This document shows, piece after piece, positions 16,004 to 22,958 of a stretch of DNA of 28,409 bases. The notes beneath the pieces are model-generated. The model searched no databases. It was not told where the DNA came from and was given only the letters and a program-made list of their open reading frames with translations. Source of the stretch: Alphaproteobacteria bacterium (GTDB lineage Bacteria; Pseudomonadota; Alphaproteobacteria; UBA828); contig JAJDVB010000203.1 in the NCBI GenBank assembly GCA_022826345.1, positions 1-28,409 of the forward strand, written 5' to 3'. Made by a program: the position numbers and the translations under genes. Each line of letters begins with the position of its first letter. Within the stretch, counting starts at the first letter, position 1.

Positions 16004-16019
16004 GGGCGGCATACCGCCC
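16004..16019. promoter_or_regulatory. Candidate operator, perfect 6-4-6 inverted repeat between fprA and marR
   Basis: GGGCGG and CCGCCC arms flank a CATA centre, in the 198-base divergent gap between fprA (start 15895) and marR (start 16094). MarR-family proteins commonly bind 16-20 base dyads in just such gaps and repress their own gene and the neighbour. The arms are pure G/C, which in this high-GC genome lowers the significance. No clear -35/-10 pair was found to place it relative to a promoter. Confidence 0.35.
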
Positions 16020-16093
16020 TGCCGTTCCCCTTCCTTGTCCGGGCCTGCCGGCGCACCATAGGATTGAATCGGGTCGTCAGGAGAGCGAATGCG

Positions 16094-16582
16094 GTGTTAT
16101 ACGCGGTGATACGCCGCCGACCGGCGGCACGGGGCGGAGACGAGACGAGCGGCGCCACGCCGTTCGTGATCGAGGAAAGCACCGCCCACCTCGTATCGCT
16201 GGCCTCGCGTCTCTTCTCGCGCGCGTTGCAGGAACGGCTGGGCCGCCACGGGGTCTCGGTCGCGCAATGGTCGATGCTGCTCCTGCTCTGGGAGGAGGAG
16301 AGCCTCACCCAGAAGGAGCTGAGCCGCCGGCAGCAGATCGAGGAGCCCACGGCCGCGCGAACCCTGCAGCGCATGGAGCGCGACGGTCTGATCCGCCGCG
16401 TGCCCGACCGGAGGGACGGCCGCCGGCGCCGCGTGGTGCTGACGGAGCGGGGCCGCGAGCTCTGCGGCGAGCTGGTGCCGGCAGCGCTGGAGGTCAACGC
16501 GCTCGCGACCCACGGCCTCTCCGAGGACGAGAAGAAGCGCCTCCTCAGCCTGCTGGGCTACGTGGTCGCCCGGCTGAGTTGA
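16094..16582 (+). CDS. MarR-family transcriptional regulator
   Basis: A 162-residue DNA-binding regulator. The winged helix-turn-helix is clear: VSVAQWSMLLLLWEEE, SLTQKELSRRQQIEEPTAART (recognition helix) and the basic wing RRVPDRRDGRRRRVVLTERG. N- and C-terminal helices for dimer formation flank it. The GTG at 16094 is preferred because AGGAGAG (16079-16085) lies 8 bases upstream and the length then fits the family; the frame is open back to an ATG at 15953, but those extra residues are not MarR-like. An out-of-frame 7-codon reading frame starts at 16089 and ends at 16109. Divergent from fprA, which it may control. Such proteins often sense phenolics, antibiotics or oxidants; the ligand here is unknown. 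Confidence 0.9.
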   Translation: MLYAVIRRRPAARGGDETSGATPFVIEESTAHLVSLASRLFSRALQERLGRHGVSVAQWSMLLLLWEEESLTQKELSRRQQIEEPTAARTLQRMERDGLIRRVPDRRDGRRRRVVLTERGRELCGELVPAALEVNALATHGLSEDEKKRLLSLLGYVVARLS

Positions 16583-16606
16583 GCGCCCCCGCCCTGGAGC
16601 GCGTCC

Positions 16607-19600
16607 TCAGTTGAGTTCGGGAACGGTGAAGATCTGGCCGGGATGGATCAGCGCGGGATCCGCGATCTGGCTGCGATTCGCCTCGTAGATCTCGGTGAAG
16701 TGGATGCCGCCACCGAGGGTGCGCCGGGCGATGCGCCAGAGGCTGTTCCCCGGCTGGACCACCACGATGGCATCGCCGAACGAGAGCTCCTCGGGCCGGG
16801 CGCGGGTCAGCGGCGTCTCGATGCGGGCGAGGACCACGCCGGCGGGATCGACCTGATCGACCCTGAGCGTGTAGGTGCCCGGTGCAACCTCGTTGTCCGG
16901 GGTGACTTCCCAGTCGCCCGCCGCGTCGCTCTCGATAGTGCCAACATGCCGCTCATCGAGATAGACGAGCAGGTCCACTTCCGGCTCGGCCGATCCCGCG
17001 ATCGTCATGTCGCCCTCATCGTCGTAATCGACGGTGTCGACCACGAGAGAACCCGTGTCCTCCTCACTTGGCGACGCCTCGGATACGGCTTCCCCATCGT
17101 CTGACGGCGCGCCCGCCGTCGCCTCGCCGGCAGCGTCCGCTGCGACCGGCGTGCCGGCGTCGTCGGAGCGGTCCTCGGTCAGGCCGGCTTGGTCCATGGG
17201 CTCTTCGTCCGGCTGAGCCTCAGCCGCAGGAGCCTCGTCCACGCCCGCCACTTCAGTATCTTCGGGTGCCGGCTGAGCCTCAGCCGCGGGAACCTCGTCT
17301 ACGCTCGCCACTTCGGTATCTTCGGGTGCCGGTTGAGCCTCGCCCGCAGGAGCCTGCTCCACGCCCGCCACTTCGATATCTTCGGGTGCCGGCGGAGTCT
17401 CTTCCGGTTGGGCCTCGTCCGGCTGTTCCGCGCCTAGGGCGACATCATCTTCGGACGTCGTATCGGGACGCGCCAGTTCGATCCGTTCCTCGTCCGCCAC
17501 TTCCGGAGCCGGCTCAGGTTCCACTTTCTCTGGAGCCGGCTTCGGTTTCTGCAAGACGGTGCTCGTGCCGTCGCCATCGCGCGGCATCAAGAGCGCGAGC
17601 ACCGACCCCTCGTCTTCGTCGGGCTCTGGGACCGAGACAACGAGCACCTGATCCGATTCCACCTGTGAGCCGTCCGGCAGAGTGGCGATCGCCGAGAACT
17701 GGTGATTGCCGGGAGGAATGGTGACATACGGCACGAGCGTCCATTCGCCGACCAGATTGGCAGTCTCCGAACCGAGATCGACCGACTCGCTCCTCACCGT
17801 GACCTCGGCGCCGGGCGGGGCGTGGCCCGCGATCACCGCGCGGCCATCCGGGGTGATCCGCACGATATCGAAGCTCGGCGGAATCACCGCCGGCCGAGGC
17901 TCTTCTTCCGGCGGTATCACCGTCGGCGCCGGCTCCGCGTCCGGCGTTACCTCTTCCGATACATCCGGCGCGACGGTCGGCTCCTGAGCCTGTTCCACCG
18001 GCTCGTCGGGCACGACGCGCGCATCGATGAAGGGTTCTTCCGCCTCCTTGACTCCCTCCTCTGTAACATCGAGCGCGGCATCGCCAGCGGCAGTCTCAGT
18101 TGCCGCGCCCTCGTCGGCCGTGTCTTCGGTTGCGTCAGCCGTCGCCACGGACTCAGCCGCCGCAGGGTCCTCATCGGTGGCGGGCGCAGTGCCGTCTTCG
18201 GCCGCCGCCATAGCGTCAGTGCCTGTCGCGTCTTCCGGTGCCGCATCTTCGGGCGCAGCCCCCGTCTCCTGCTCGGCGCCGGAGGCAGAGTCGTCCGGTC
18301 CAGCCGTCGCCGTAGTGTCCTCACCGACGCTCAGTTCCGCGGCAGCCGGTGCGGCAGCCGCCACGTCCGGTTCAGCCGCAGGTTCGGTCCCAGGAATCGC
18401 CTCGTCAGTGTCAGCCTGCGTGGCCGTCGTCGCCGTCTCGGTTGTTGCGTCCTGCTCGGCGTCGGGAGTCGCCATGGCAGCGTCAGCAGCGCTCGAGTCC
18501 CCAGGTGTCGCAGGATCAAGCGTAGGAGCCACATCGTCCGCGGTACCGGATCCGGCAACGTCGGCCGATGCCATCGTGTCGCCGCCCCGTGGCTCTGCCG
18601 GCGTTTCAGCCTCGGACTCGGCATCGGCCCCATCCGGCGCGGCTGCCATCCCCTGCTCGTCCGACGGTGCCGCATCGTCGGTCGCCGCCATCGTGTCGGT
18701 GCCGGCCGCGTCATCCGCCACCTCGGTACCAGCCGCAACAGCCTCGTCGTCCTCGCTCGCTGGCGCGGCGCCATCGTCGGCCTCTGCCATCGCGTCGGTG
18801 CTGACCGCGTCTTCCGCCACTTCGGTCTTGGCCGCGGCCGCCGCGTCGTCTTCGGTCGCGGGTGCGGTGCCGTCTTCGCTCTCCGCCATCGTATCGGCGC
18901 CGGCCGTGTCACCCGTTTTCTCTAGCGTGGCCGCAGCCGTTGCATCCTCTTCGGTGACGGGCGAAGTGCTGCCGTCGCCTTCCGCTATGGTGTCGGTGCC
19001 AGCCGCGTCATGCGCTGTCTCTGCCTCGGCCGCAGCCGTCGCATCCTCTTCGATACCAGGCGCGGTGCCGTCGTCGCCCTCGGCCATCGCTTCGGTGTCT
19101 ACTGGCTCTTCCGCCGCGTCTGGCTCAGCCGAAGCCGTTGTATCGTCCTCAGCGGTAAGCGCGGTACCGTCGTCGGTCGTGGCAGCAACATCGGTTTCTG
19201 TGGCGTCGCCTGTCTCTGTGACCGTCGGCGCGCCAGCGTCCGCACCATCCGGGTCGGACGCCCCGTCATCTTGCGCGACGGCAGCGGTGTCGCCGGCCGG
19301 CGGGTCGACCGGCGTCGGCGTCGCTTCAGCCATCTCGCCGGTGTCAGTCTCGGTCGGCTTCTCGGGCGCTGCTGGAGCGGGCTCAGTCGCCTCGTCCTCT
19401 GCCGGGCCGGCATCGATGTCGCCGCCCGGAACGTCTGCAGGCACCGGTGGCGCCTCAGCCATCTCTTCGGGCTTTGGTTCGGCCGGGGTGGGAGCGTCGG
19501 CGGTGGCGGTGGCGGGCGCCGTCCCCTCGGCTGGAGCCGTTGTCCCTGCGTCGGCCGTCGTGGGCTCCGCCTCGCCCGCCGGCGATACGCTGTCCACCGT

Positions 19601-19795
19601 GCTCCCGGCCGCGCTGTCTGCGATTTCGACGGATTGCCCCGTCGTTTCGTCCGGCTCGTCGCCGCCCGTGAGGAACACGCCGAGCAGGACGCCGACGACC
19701 ACGACGGCGGCGCCGGCCGGGGCTGCGATGCGGAGCGTCTCGCGCCGTTTCAGCACGTCGGCCACGCGACTGGTGAAAGTTCCCGTCTCGCTCAC
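16607..19795 (-). CDS. Large acidic, repeat-rich membrane-anchored LysM / Ig-like protein
   Basis: A 1062-residue protein. Order: short basic cytoplasmic tail (1-21), one membrane helix (about 22-43, AAPAGAAVVVVGVLLGVFL), a very long Asp/Glu/Ala/Thr/Pro-rich stretch nearly free of Lys and Arg (about 45-640), an Ig-like beta domain (about 643-722, starting FDIVRITPDGRAVIAG), a second acidic linker (723-918) with 20-residue tandem repeats, a second Ig-like domain (about 919-1000) and a C-terminal LysM (1010-1062, VVVQPGNSLWRIARRTLGG to HPGQIFTVPE). The layout suggests an inner-membrane anchor, a disordered spacer through the periplasm and binding to peptidoglycan; this is inference. Related LysM/Ig proteins are common in Alphaproteobacteria but usually shorter. 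The start is GTG with no clear ribosome site; its first bases overlap the TGA of an 8-codon reading frame (19815-19792). Confidence 0.9.
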   Translation of the reverse strand: MSETGTFTSRVADVLKRRETLRIAAPAGAAVVVVGVLLGVFLTGGDEPDETTGQSVEIADSAAGSTVDSVSPAGEAEPTTADAGTTAPAEGTAPATATADAPTPAEPKPEEMAEAPPVPADVPGGDIDAGPAEDEATEPAPAAPEKPTETDTGEMAEATPTPVDPPAGDTAAVAQDDGASDPDGADAGAPTVTETGDATETDVAATTDDGTALTAEDDTTASAEPDAAEEPVDTEAMAEGDDGTAPGIEEDATAAAEAETAHDAAGTDTIAEGDGSTSPVTEEDATAAATLEKTGDTAGADTMAESEDGTAPATEDDAAAAAKTEVAEDAVSTDAMAEADDGAAPASEDDEAVAAGTEVADDAAGTDTMAATDDAAPSDEQGMAAAPDGADAESEAETPAEPRGGDTMASADVAGSGTADDVAPTLDPATPGDSSAADAAMATPDAEQDATTETATTATQADTDEAIPGTEPAAEPDVAAAAPAAAELSVGEDTTATAGPDDSASGAEQETGAAPEDAAPEDATGTDAMAAAEDGTAPATDEDPAAAESVATADATEDTADEGAATETAAGDAALDVTEEGVKEAEEPFIDARVVPDEPVEQAQEPTVAPDVSEEVTPDAEPAPTVIPPEEEPRPAVIPPSFDIVRITPDGRAVIAGHAPPGAEVTVRSESVDLGSETANLVGEWTLVPYVTIPPGNHQFSAIATLPDGSQVESDQVLVVSVPEPDEDEGSVLALLMPRDGDGTSTVLQKPKPAPEKVEPEPAPEVADEERIELARPDTTSEDDVALGAEQPDEAQPEETPPAPEDIEVAGVEQAPAGEAQPAPEDTEVASVDEVPAAEAQPAPEDTEVAGVDEAPAAEAQPDEEPMDQAGLTEDRSDDAGTPVAADAAGEATAGAPSDDGEAVSEASPSEEDTGSLVVDTVDYDDEGDMTIAGSAEPEVDLLVYLDERHVGTIESDAAGDWEVTPDNEVAPGTYTLRVDQVDPAGVVLARIETPLTRARPEELSFGDAIVVVQPGNSLWRIARRTLGGGIHFTEIYEANRSQIADPALIHPGQIFTVPELN
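17210..17389 (-). repeat. Three 60-base tandem repeats inside the LysM protein gene
   Basis: Three contiguous in-frame 60-base units encode residues 803-822, 823-842 and 843-862 of the LysM protein. The protein consensus is APEDTEVAGVDEAPAAEAQP. Units are nearly identical at the DNA level with scattered substitutions, so they arose by fairly recent duplication. They lie in the linker between the two Ig-like domains and probably change linker length in 20-residue steps. Confidence 0.9.
18698..19099 (-). repeat. Four degenerate ~99-base tandem repeats inside the LysM protein gene
   Basis: Residues 233-366 of the LysM protein form four consecutive units of 33-34 residues. Each begins like DTMAESEDGTAPATEDDA and ends in an A-G-T/V-S-T type stretch. 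Related single units recur at about residues 367, 406 and 526, where spacing is irregular. The repeats are older and more divergent than the 60-base set. They build the acidic spacer after the membrane helix. Confidence 0.8.
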
Positions 19796-19873
19796 TGGAT
19801 AAGCCTAGCAATCATGGGTGGCGCCACGATACACGAGTCGCTCGAGGCGCGACAGTTTACCCCAACTGACACC

Positions 19874-20848
19874 CTACCAGTCGCCGCCGGACGAGAACGC
19901 CGGCGGTGGGGACGGTGTCGGGCTCACCGGGTTACGGATCGCGGGCAGCGCCTTGAGATACGCGGCCATGGCTTCCAGATCAGCCTGGGTCAGATGGCGC
20001 AAGCCGTCGTCGATGGCTTCGCGCATCTCGCCCTGCACGTCGTCGCCGTAGGGCGTGAAGCCCGTGCGCAGGAAGAACGCCAGATCGATCTCGGACCATG
20101 AGCCGATGCCGGTCTCGGCATCGGGGGTAATGTTGGGAACCGAGATGCCGCCGGGCCCATAGCGCGATCCCGCGAGGTGCGGGCCGCGCTTGAGGGCACC
20201 CAGCATGTTGCGCGGCGTGTGGCATTCGGCGCAGTGGCCCAGCGATTCCACGAGATAGTGCCCGCGCGCCAGGCGCTCGTCCTCGATGGGAATGACGGCT
20301 TCGGGCTCGCGATCGAAGAAGAGCCAGCGCCAGGGATGGAGAAAGAGCCGCACGCTGAACGGAAACCGCAGTTCATGCGGCTTGTTGGGGGCGACGACCG
20401 GCTCCACCGTGTCGAGGTAGGCCTTGAGGTCGAGCATGTCCTCGCGCTTCATGCCGGCGTACGCGGTGTAGGGGAATGCCGGGTAGTAGGTGCGCCCCTC
20501 AGGCGACTTGCCGTCGCGCAGCGCGCGCACAAAATCCTCGTTGGACCAACCGCCGATACCGGTCTCTGGGTCCGGCGTGATGTTGGGCGCGGCGATCGCC
20601 CCCCAGGGCGAGGACAGCATGCGTCCACCGGCGAGGAAGGCGCCGCCGCCCGCAACATCGGTGTGGCAGGTGGCACAGCCCGCCGCGCGCAGGATGTAGG
20701 CGCCGCGCGCCACCGGGTCTGCGCTTGCCGGATCGGGCTCTACCGCCGGTTCCGCCGCGGGCGCGGCACCGGCGAGCACGACGCCCGCCAGCATCGCCAG
20801 CAATAGACACGCGATGCGATGGGAGAAACGGGTGTTGAACCCTTTCAT
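19874..20848 (-). CDS. Diheme c-type cytochrome
   Basis: A 324-residue exported cytochrome. A Sec signal peptide is visible (KGFNTRFSHR then a hydrophobic core, cleavage near AGAAPAAEP, about residue 32). Two haem sites: Cys58-Ala-Thr-Cys61-His62 and Cys206-Ala-Glu-Cys209-His210. Each haem domain carries the same later segment, PNITPDPETGIGGWS (88-102) and PNITPDAETGIGSWS (238-252), showing an internal duplication of one cytochrome domain. The family resembles cytochrome subunits of membrane-linked dehydrogenases (gluconate/alcohol type), passing electrons to the quinone pool, bc1 or an oxidase; no dehydrogenase gene is adjacent. ATG at 20848 is preferred over the open frame to 21001 because it starts a proper signal peptide. 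It lies 78 bases before the LysM gene on the same strand. Confidence 0.92.
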   Translation of the reverse strand: MKGFNTRFSHRIACLLLAMLAGVVLAGAAPAAEPAVEPDPASADPVARGAYILRAAGCATCHTDVAGGGAFLAGGRMLSSPWGAIAAPNITPDPETGIGGWSNEDFVRALRDGKSPEGRTYYPAFPYTAYAGMKREDMLDLKAYLDTVEPVVAPNKPHELRFPFSVRLFLHPWRWLFFDREPEAVIPIEDERLARGHYLVESLGHCAECHTPRNMLGALKRGPHLAGSRYGPGGISVPNITPDAETGIGSWSEIDLAFFLRTGFTPYGDDVQGEMREAIDDGLRHLTQADLEAMAAYLKALPAIRNPVSPTPSPPPAFSSGGDW

Positions 20849-21021
20849 GGAATCCCGCGCTCGGTCCTGCCCTCGGCACTTGGGGTCCGTATTCTGACAT
20901 AGTTGCTTCGGTGGGCATTGCAACCGGGACCCGGCCGTCATCACGGCTGGCGGCCGGAGGCGGTCTCTGCTACAGAGCGGCGCTCCTAAACGTCCAGCCA
21001 CTGAATCGGATCAGATCGGCG

Positions 21022-21576
21022 ATGGCGGCGATCGCGTCCCTTTGCGTCTTCTGCGGTTCCCAAACGGGCCGAAACCCGGCCCATGCCGAGGCCGCCCGCA
21101 GCCTGGGCACGGCGCTGGCCCGGCGCGGGATCACGCTCGTCTATGGCGCTGGCGGCATCGGTCTGATGGCGGTGGTGGCCGACGGGGTGCTGGCGGGCGG
21201 CGGCAAGGCCATCGGCGTGATTCCCGAGAAGCTCGAGAGCCTCGAGGTGGCGCATCCCGGTCTGACCGAGACGGTGGTCACCAAAGACATGTTCCGGCGC
21301 AAGCGAATCATGCTCGACCGCGCCGATGGCTTTGTGATCCTGCCCGGCGGCTACGGCACCCTCGACGAGTTCTTCGAGGTGCTGACCTGGAAGCAGCTCG
21401 GGCTCCTCGACAAGCCGATCGTCGTTCTCGACAGCGAAGGCTATTGGACGCCGCTGCTGGACTTGCTCGACCGCGTGAGCGCCGAGGGATTCGCCCCGCC
21501 AGCGGCGCCCGGCCTCGCCACGGTCGTGCGCACTGTCGACGAGCTGTTCCGAGTCCTCGACAACGGCGAGGCGTAG
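21022..21576 (+). CDS. LOG-family (TIGR00730) nucleoside monophosphate phosphoribohydrolase
   Basis: A 184-residue cytosolic Rossmann-fold protein of the LOG (Lonely Guy) family. Seen: N-terminal SLCVFCGSQTG, YGAGGIGLMAVVADG (41-55), the MFRRKRIM segment (90-97) and the diagnostic PGGYGTLDEF (108-117) with Glu116. Plant and some bacterial members release cytokinin bases from their ribotides; many bacterial members probably cleave AMP or other nucleoside monophosphates, and the annotation 'lysine decarboxylase' often given to this family is wrong. The ATG at 21022 gives the usual length; the ribosome site is weak. It is divergent from the cytochrome gene and lies 140 bases before icd on the same strand. 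Confidence 0.93.
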   Translation: MAAIASLCVFCGSQTGRNPAHAEAARSLGTALARRGITLVYGAGGIGLMAVVADGVLAGGGKAIGVIPEKLESLEVAHPGLTETVVTKDMFRRKRIMLDRADGFVILPGGYGTLDEFFEVLTWKQLGLLDKPIVVLDSEGYWTPLLDLLDRVSAEGFAPPAAPGLATVVRTVDELFRVLDNGEA

Positions 21577-21613
21577 TCGCCCTTCCAGGCCGTCTCTCGC
21601 AGCAGCGGCCACC

Positions 21614-21641
21614 TTGACCGGTCGGACCGCTTTGCTAAGGT
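21614..21641 (+). promoter_or_regulatory. Candidate sigma-70-type promoter of icd with an internal dyad
   Basis: TTGACC (21614-21619) and TAAGGT (21636-21641) are separated by 16 bases, and lie 76 bases upstream of the icd ATG. The spacer holds a perfect 11-base dyad CGGTCGGACCG (21619-21629), whose GGTCGGACC core matches the dyad upstream of korAB. A repressor bound there would overlap the RNA polymerase site. The hexamers match the consensus at five and three positions, so the call is moderate. Confidence 0.45.
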
Positions 21642-21716
21642 GCGCGCGGTCCCGCCGGCCGCGACGCCTTCCTCCCCGGGGCCCCTAGCCCGCAACGCAT
21701 TCCTGGAGAGCTTCGG

Positions 21717-22931
21717 ATGGCGAAAATCAAGGTCGCCAACCCCGTCGTCGAGATCGACGGCGACGAGATGACGCGAATCATCTGGGCCTGGATCAAGGAC
21801 CAGCTGATCTTGCCCTACGTGGACATCGACCTCCACTATTACGACCTCGGCGTCGAGCATCGGGATGCCACCGACGACCAAGTCACGGTCGATTGCGCCG
21901 AAGCGATCAAGGAGATCGGCGTCGGCGTCAAGTGCGCGACCATCACGCCCGACGAGGCCCGCGTCGAGGAGTTCGGCCTCAAGAAGATGTGGCGCTCGCC
22001 CAACGGCACCATCCGCAACATCCTCGGCGGCACCGTGTTCCGCGAGCCCATCATCTGCCGCAACGTGCCGCGCCTCGTGCCCGGCTGGGAGCATCCGATC
22101 GTGATCGGCCGCCACGCCTTCGGCGACCAGTACCGCGCCACCGATTTCGTGGTGCCGGGCAAGGGCAAGCTCACGGTGCGCTTCGAGCCCGCGAACGGCG
22201 GCGAAACCATCGAGCGGGAGGTGTTCGACTTCCCAGGCGGCGGGGTCGCGCTCGCCATGTACAACCTGGACGAGTCGATCCGCGACTTCGCACGCGCCTG
22301 CATGAACTACGGGCTGGATCGCGGCTGGCCGGTCTACATGTCCACCAAGAACACGATCCTCAAGTTCTATGACGGGCGCTTCAAGGACCTCTTCGAGGAG
22401 GTCTTCGAGGCCGAGTTCAAGGACCGCTTTGAGGCCGCCGGCATCGGCTATGAGCACCGGCTGATCGACGACATGGTGGCCGCCGCGCTCAAGTGGGAGG
22501 GCGCCTTCATCTGGGCCTGCAAGAACTACGACGGCGACGTGCAGTCGGACACCGTAGCCCAGGGCTTCGGCTCGCTCGGCCTGATGACCTCGGTGCTGAT
22601 GTCGCCCGACGGCAAGACGGTGGAGGCCGAGGCGGCGCACGGCACCGTCACCCGCCACTACCGCGCCTATCAGCGGGGCGAGGAAACCTCGACCAACCCG
22701 ATCGCCTCGATCTTCGCCTGGACCCGCGGCCTCAAGCACCGCGGCCGGCGCGACGGCAACCAGCCGCTCATGGACTTCGCCGACACGCTGGAGCGCTGCT
22801 GCATCGAGTGCGTGGAAGCCGGCGAGATGACCAAGGACCTCGCCATCCTGGTGGGCCCCGAGCAGGACTGGCTCAACTCAAAGGACTTTTTGGACGCGAT
22901 CGACCGCCGCCTCCGCACCGCAATGGCTTAG
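21717..22931 (+). CDS. icd: NADP-dependent isocitrate dehydrogenase
   Basis: A 404-residue cytosolic enzyme of the homodimeric eukaryote-like type; it oxidises isocitrate to 2-oxoglutarate and CO2 with formation of NADPH. Seen: [13 protein letters not shown] at the N-terminus, substrate loop SPNGTIRN (94-101), catalytic Tyr139 in [10 protein letters not shown], catalytic Lys211 in [15 protein letters not shown], the metal-binding region DD (251-252) and YDGDVQSD (271-278), and the NADP-binding [12 protein letters not shown]. Length is typical. The ATG follows GGAGAG with good spacing. A candidate promoter with a palindromic spacer lies upstream. Its product is the likely substrate of KorAB about 8 kb away. 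Confidence 0.97.
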   Translation: MAKIKVANPVVEIDGDEMTRIIWAWIKDQLILPYVDIDLHYYDLGVEHRDATDDQVTVDCAEAIKEIGVGVKCATITPDEARVEEFGLKKMWRSPNGTIRNILGGTVFREPIICRNVPRLVPGWEHPIVIGRHAFGDQYRATDFVVPGKGKLTVRFEPANGGETIEREVFDFPGGGVALAMYNLDESIRDFARACMNYGLDRGWPVYMSTKNTILKFYDGRFKDLFEEVFEAEFKDRFEAAGIGYEHRLIDDMVAAALKWEGAFIWACKNYDGDVQSDTVAQGFGSLGLMTSVLMSPDGKTVEAEAAHGTVTRHYRAYQRGEETSTNPIASIFAWTRGLKHRGRRDGNQPLMDFADTLERCCIECVEAGEMTKDLAILVGPEQDWLNSKDFLDAIDRRLRTAMA

Positions 22932-22958
22932 GGCGAGGCCACTCCGGCTGCCTCCGCG

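Noticed and set aside
17702..19802. Two long plus-strand open frames opposite the LysM gene (one Ser/Ala-rich, one Arg-rich)
   Set aside because: They are complements of the acidic repeats; low-complexity GC-rich sequence keeps all frames open. No ribosome site or domain supports them.
21441..22739. Minus-strand open frame opposite icd
   Set aside because: Antisense shadow of a strongly conserved enzyme gene; composition is typical of shadow frames.
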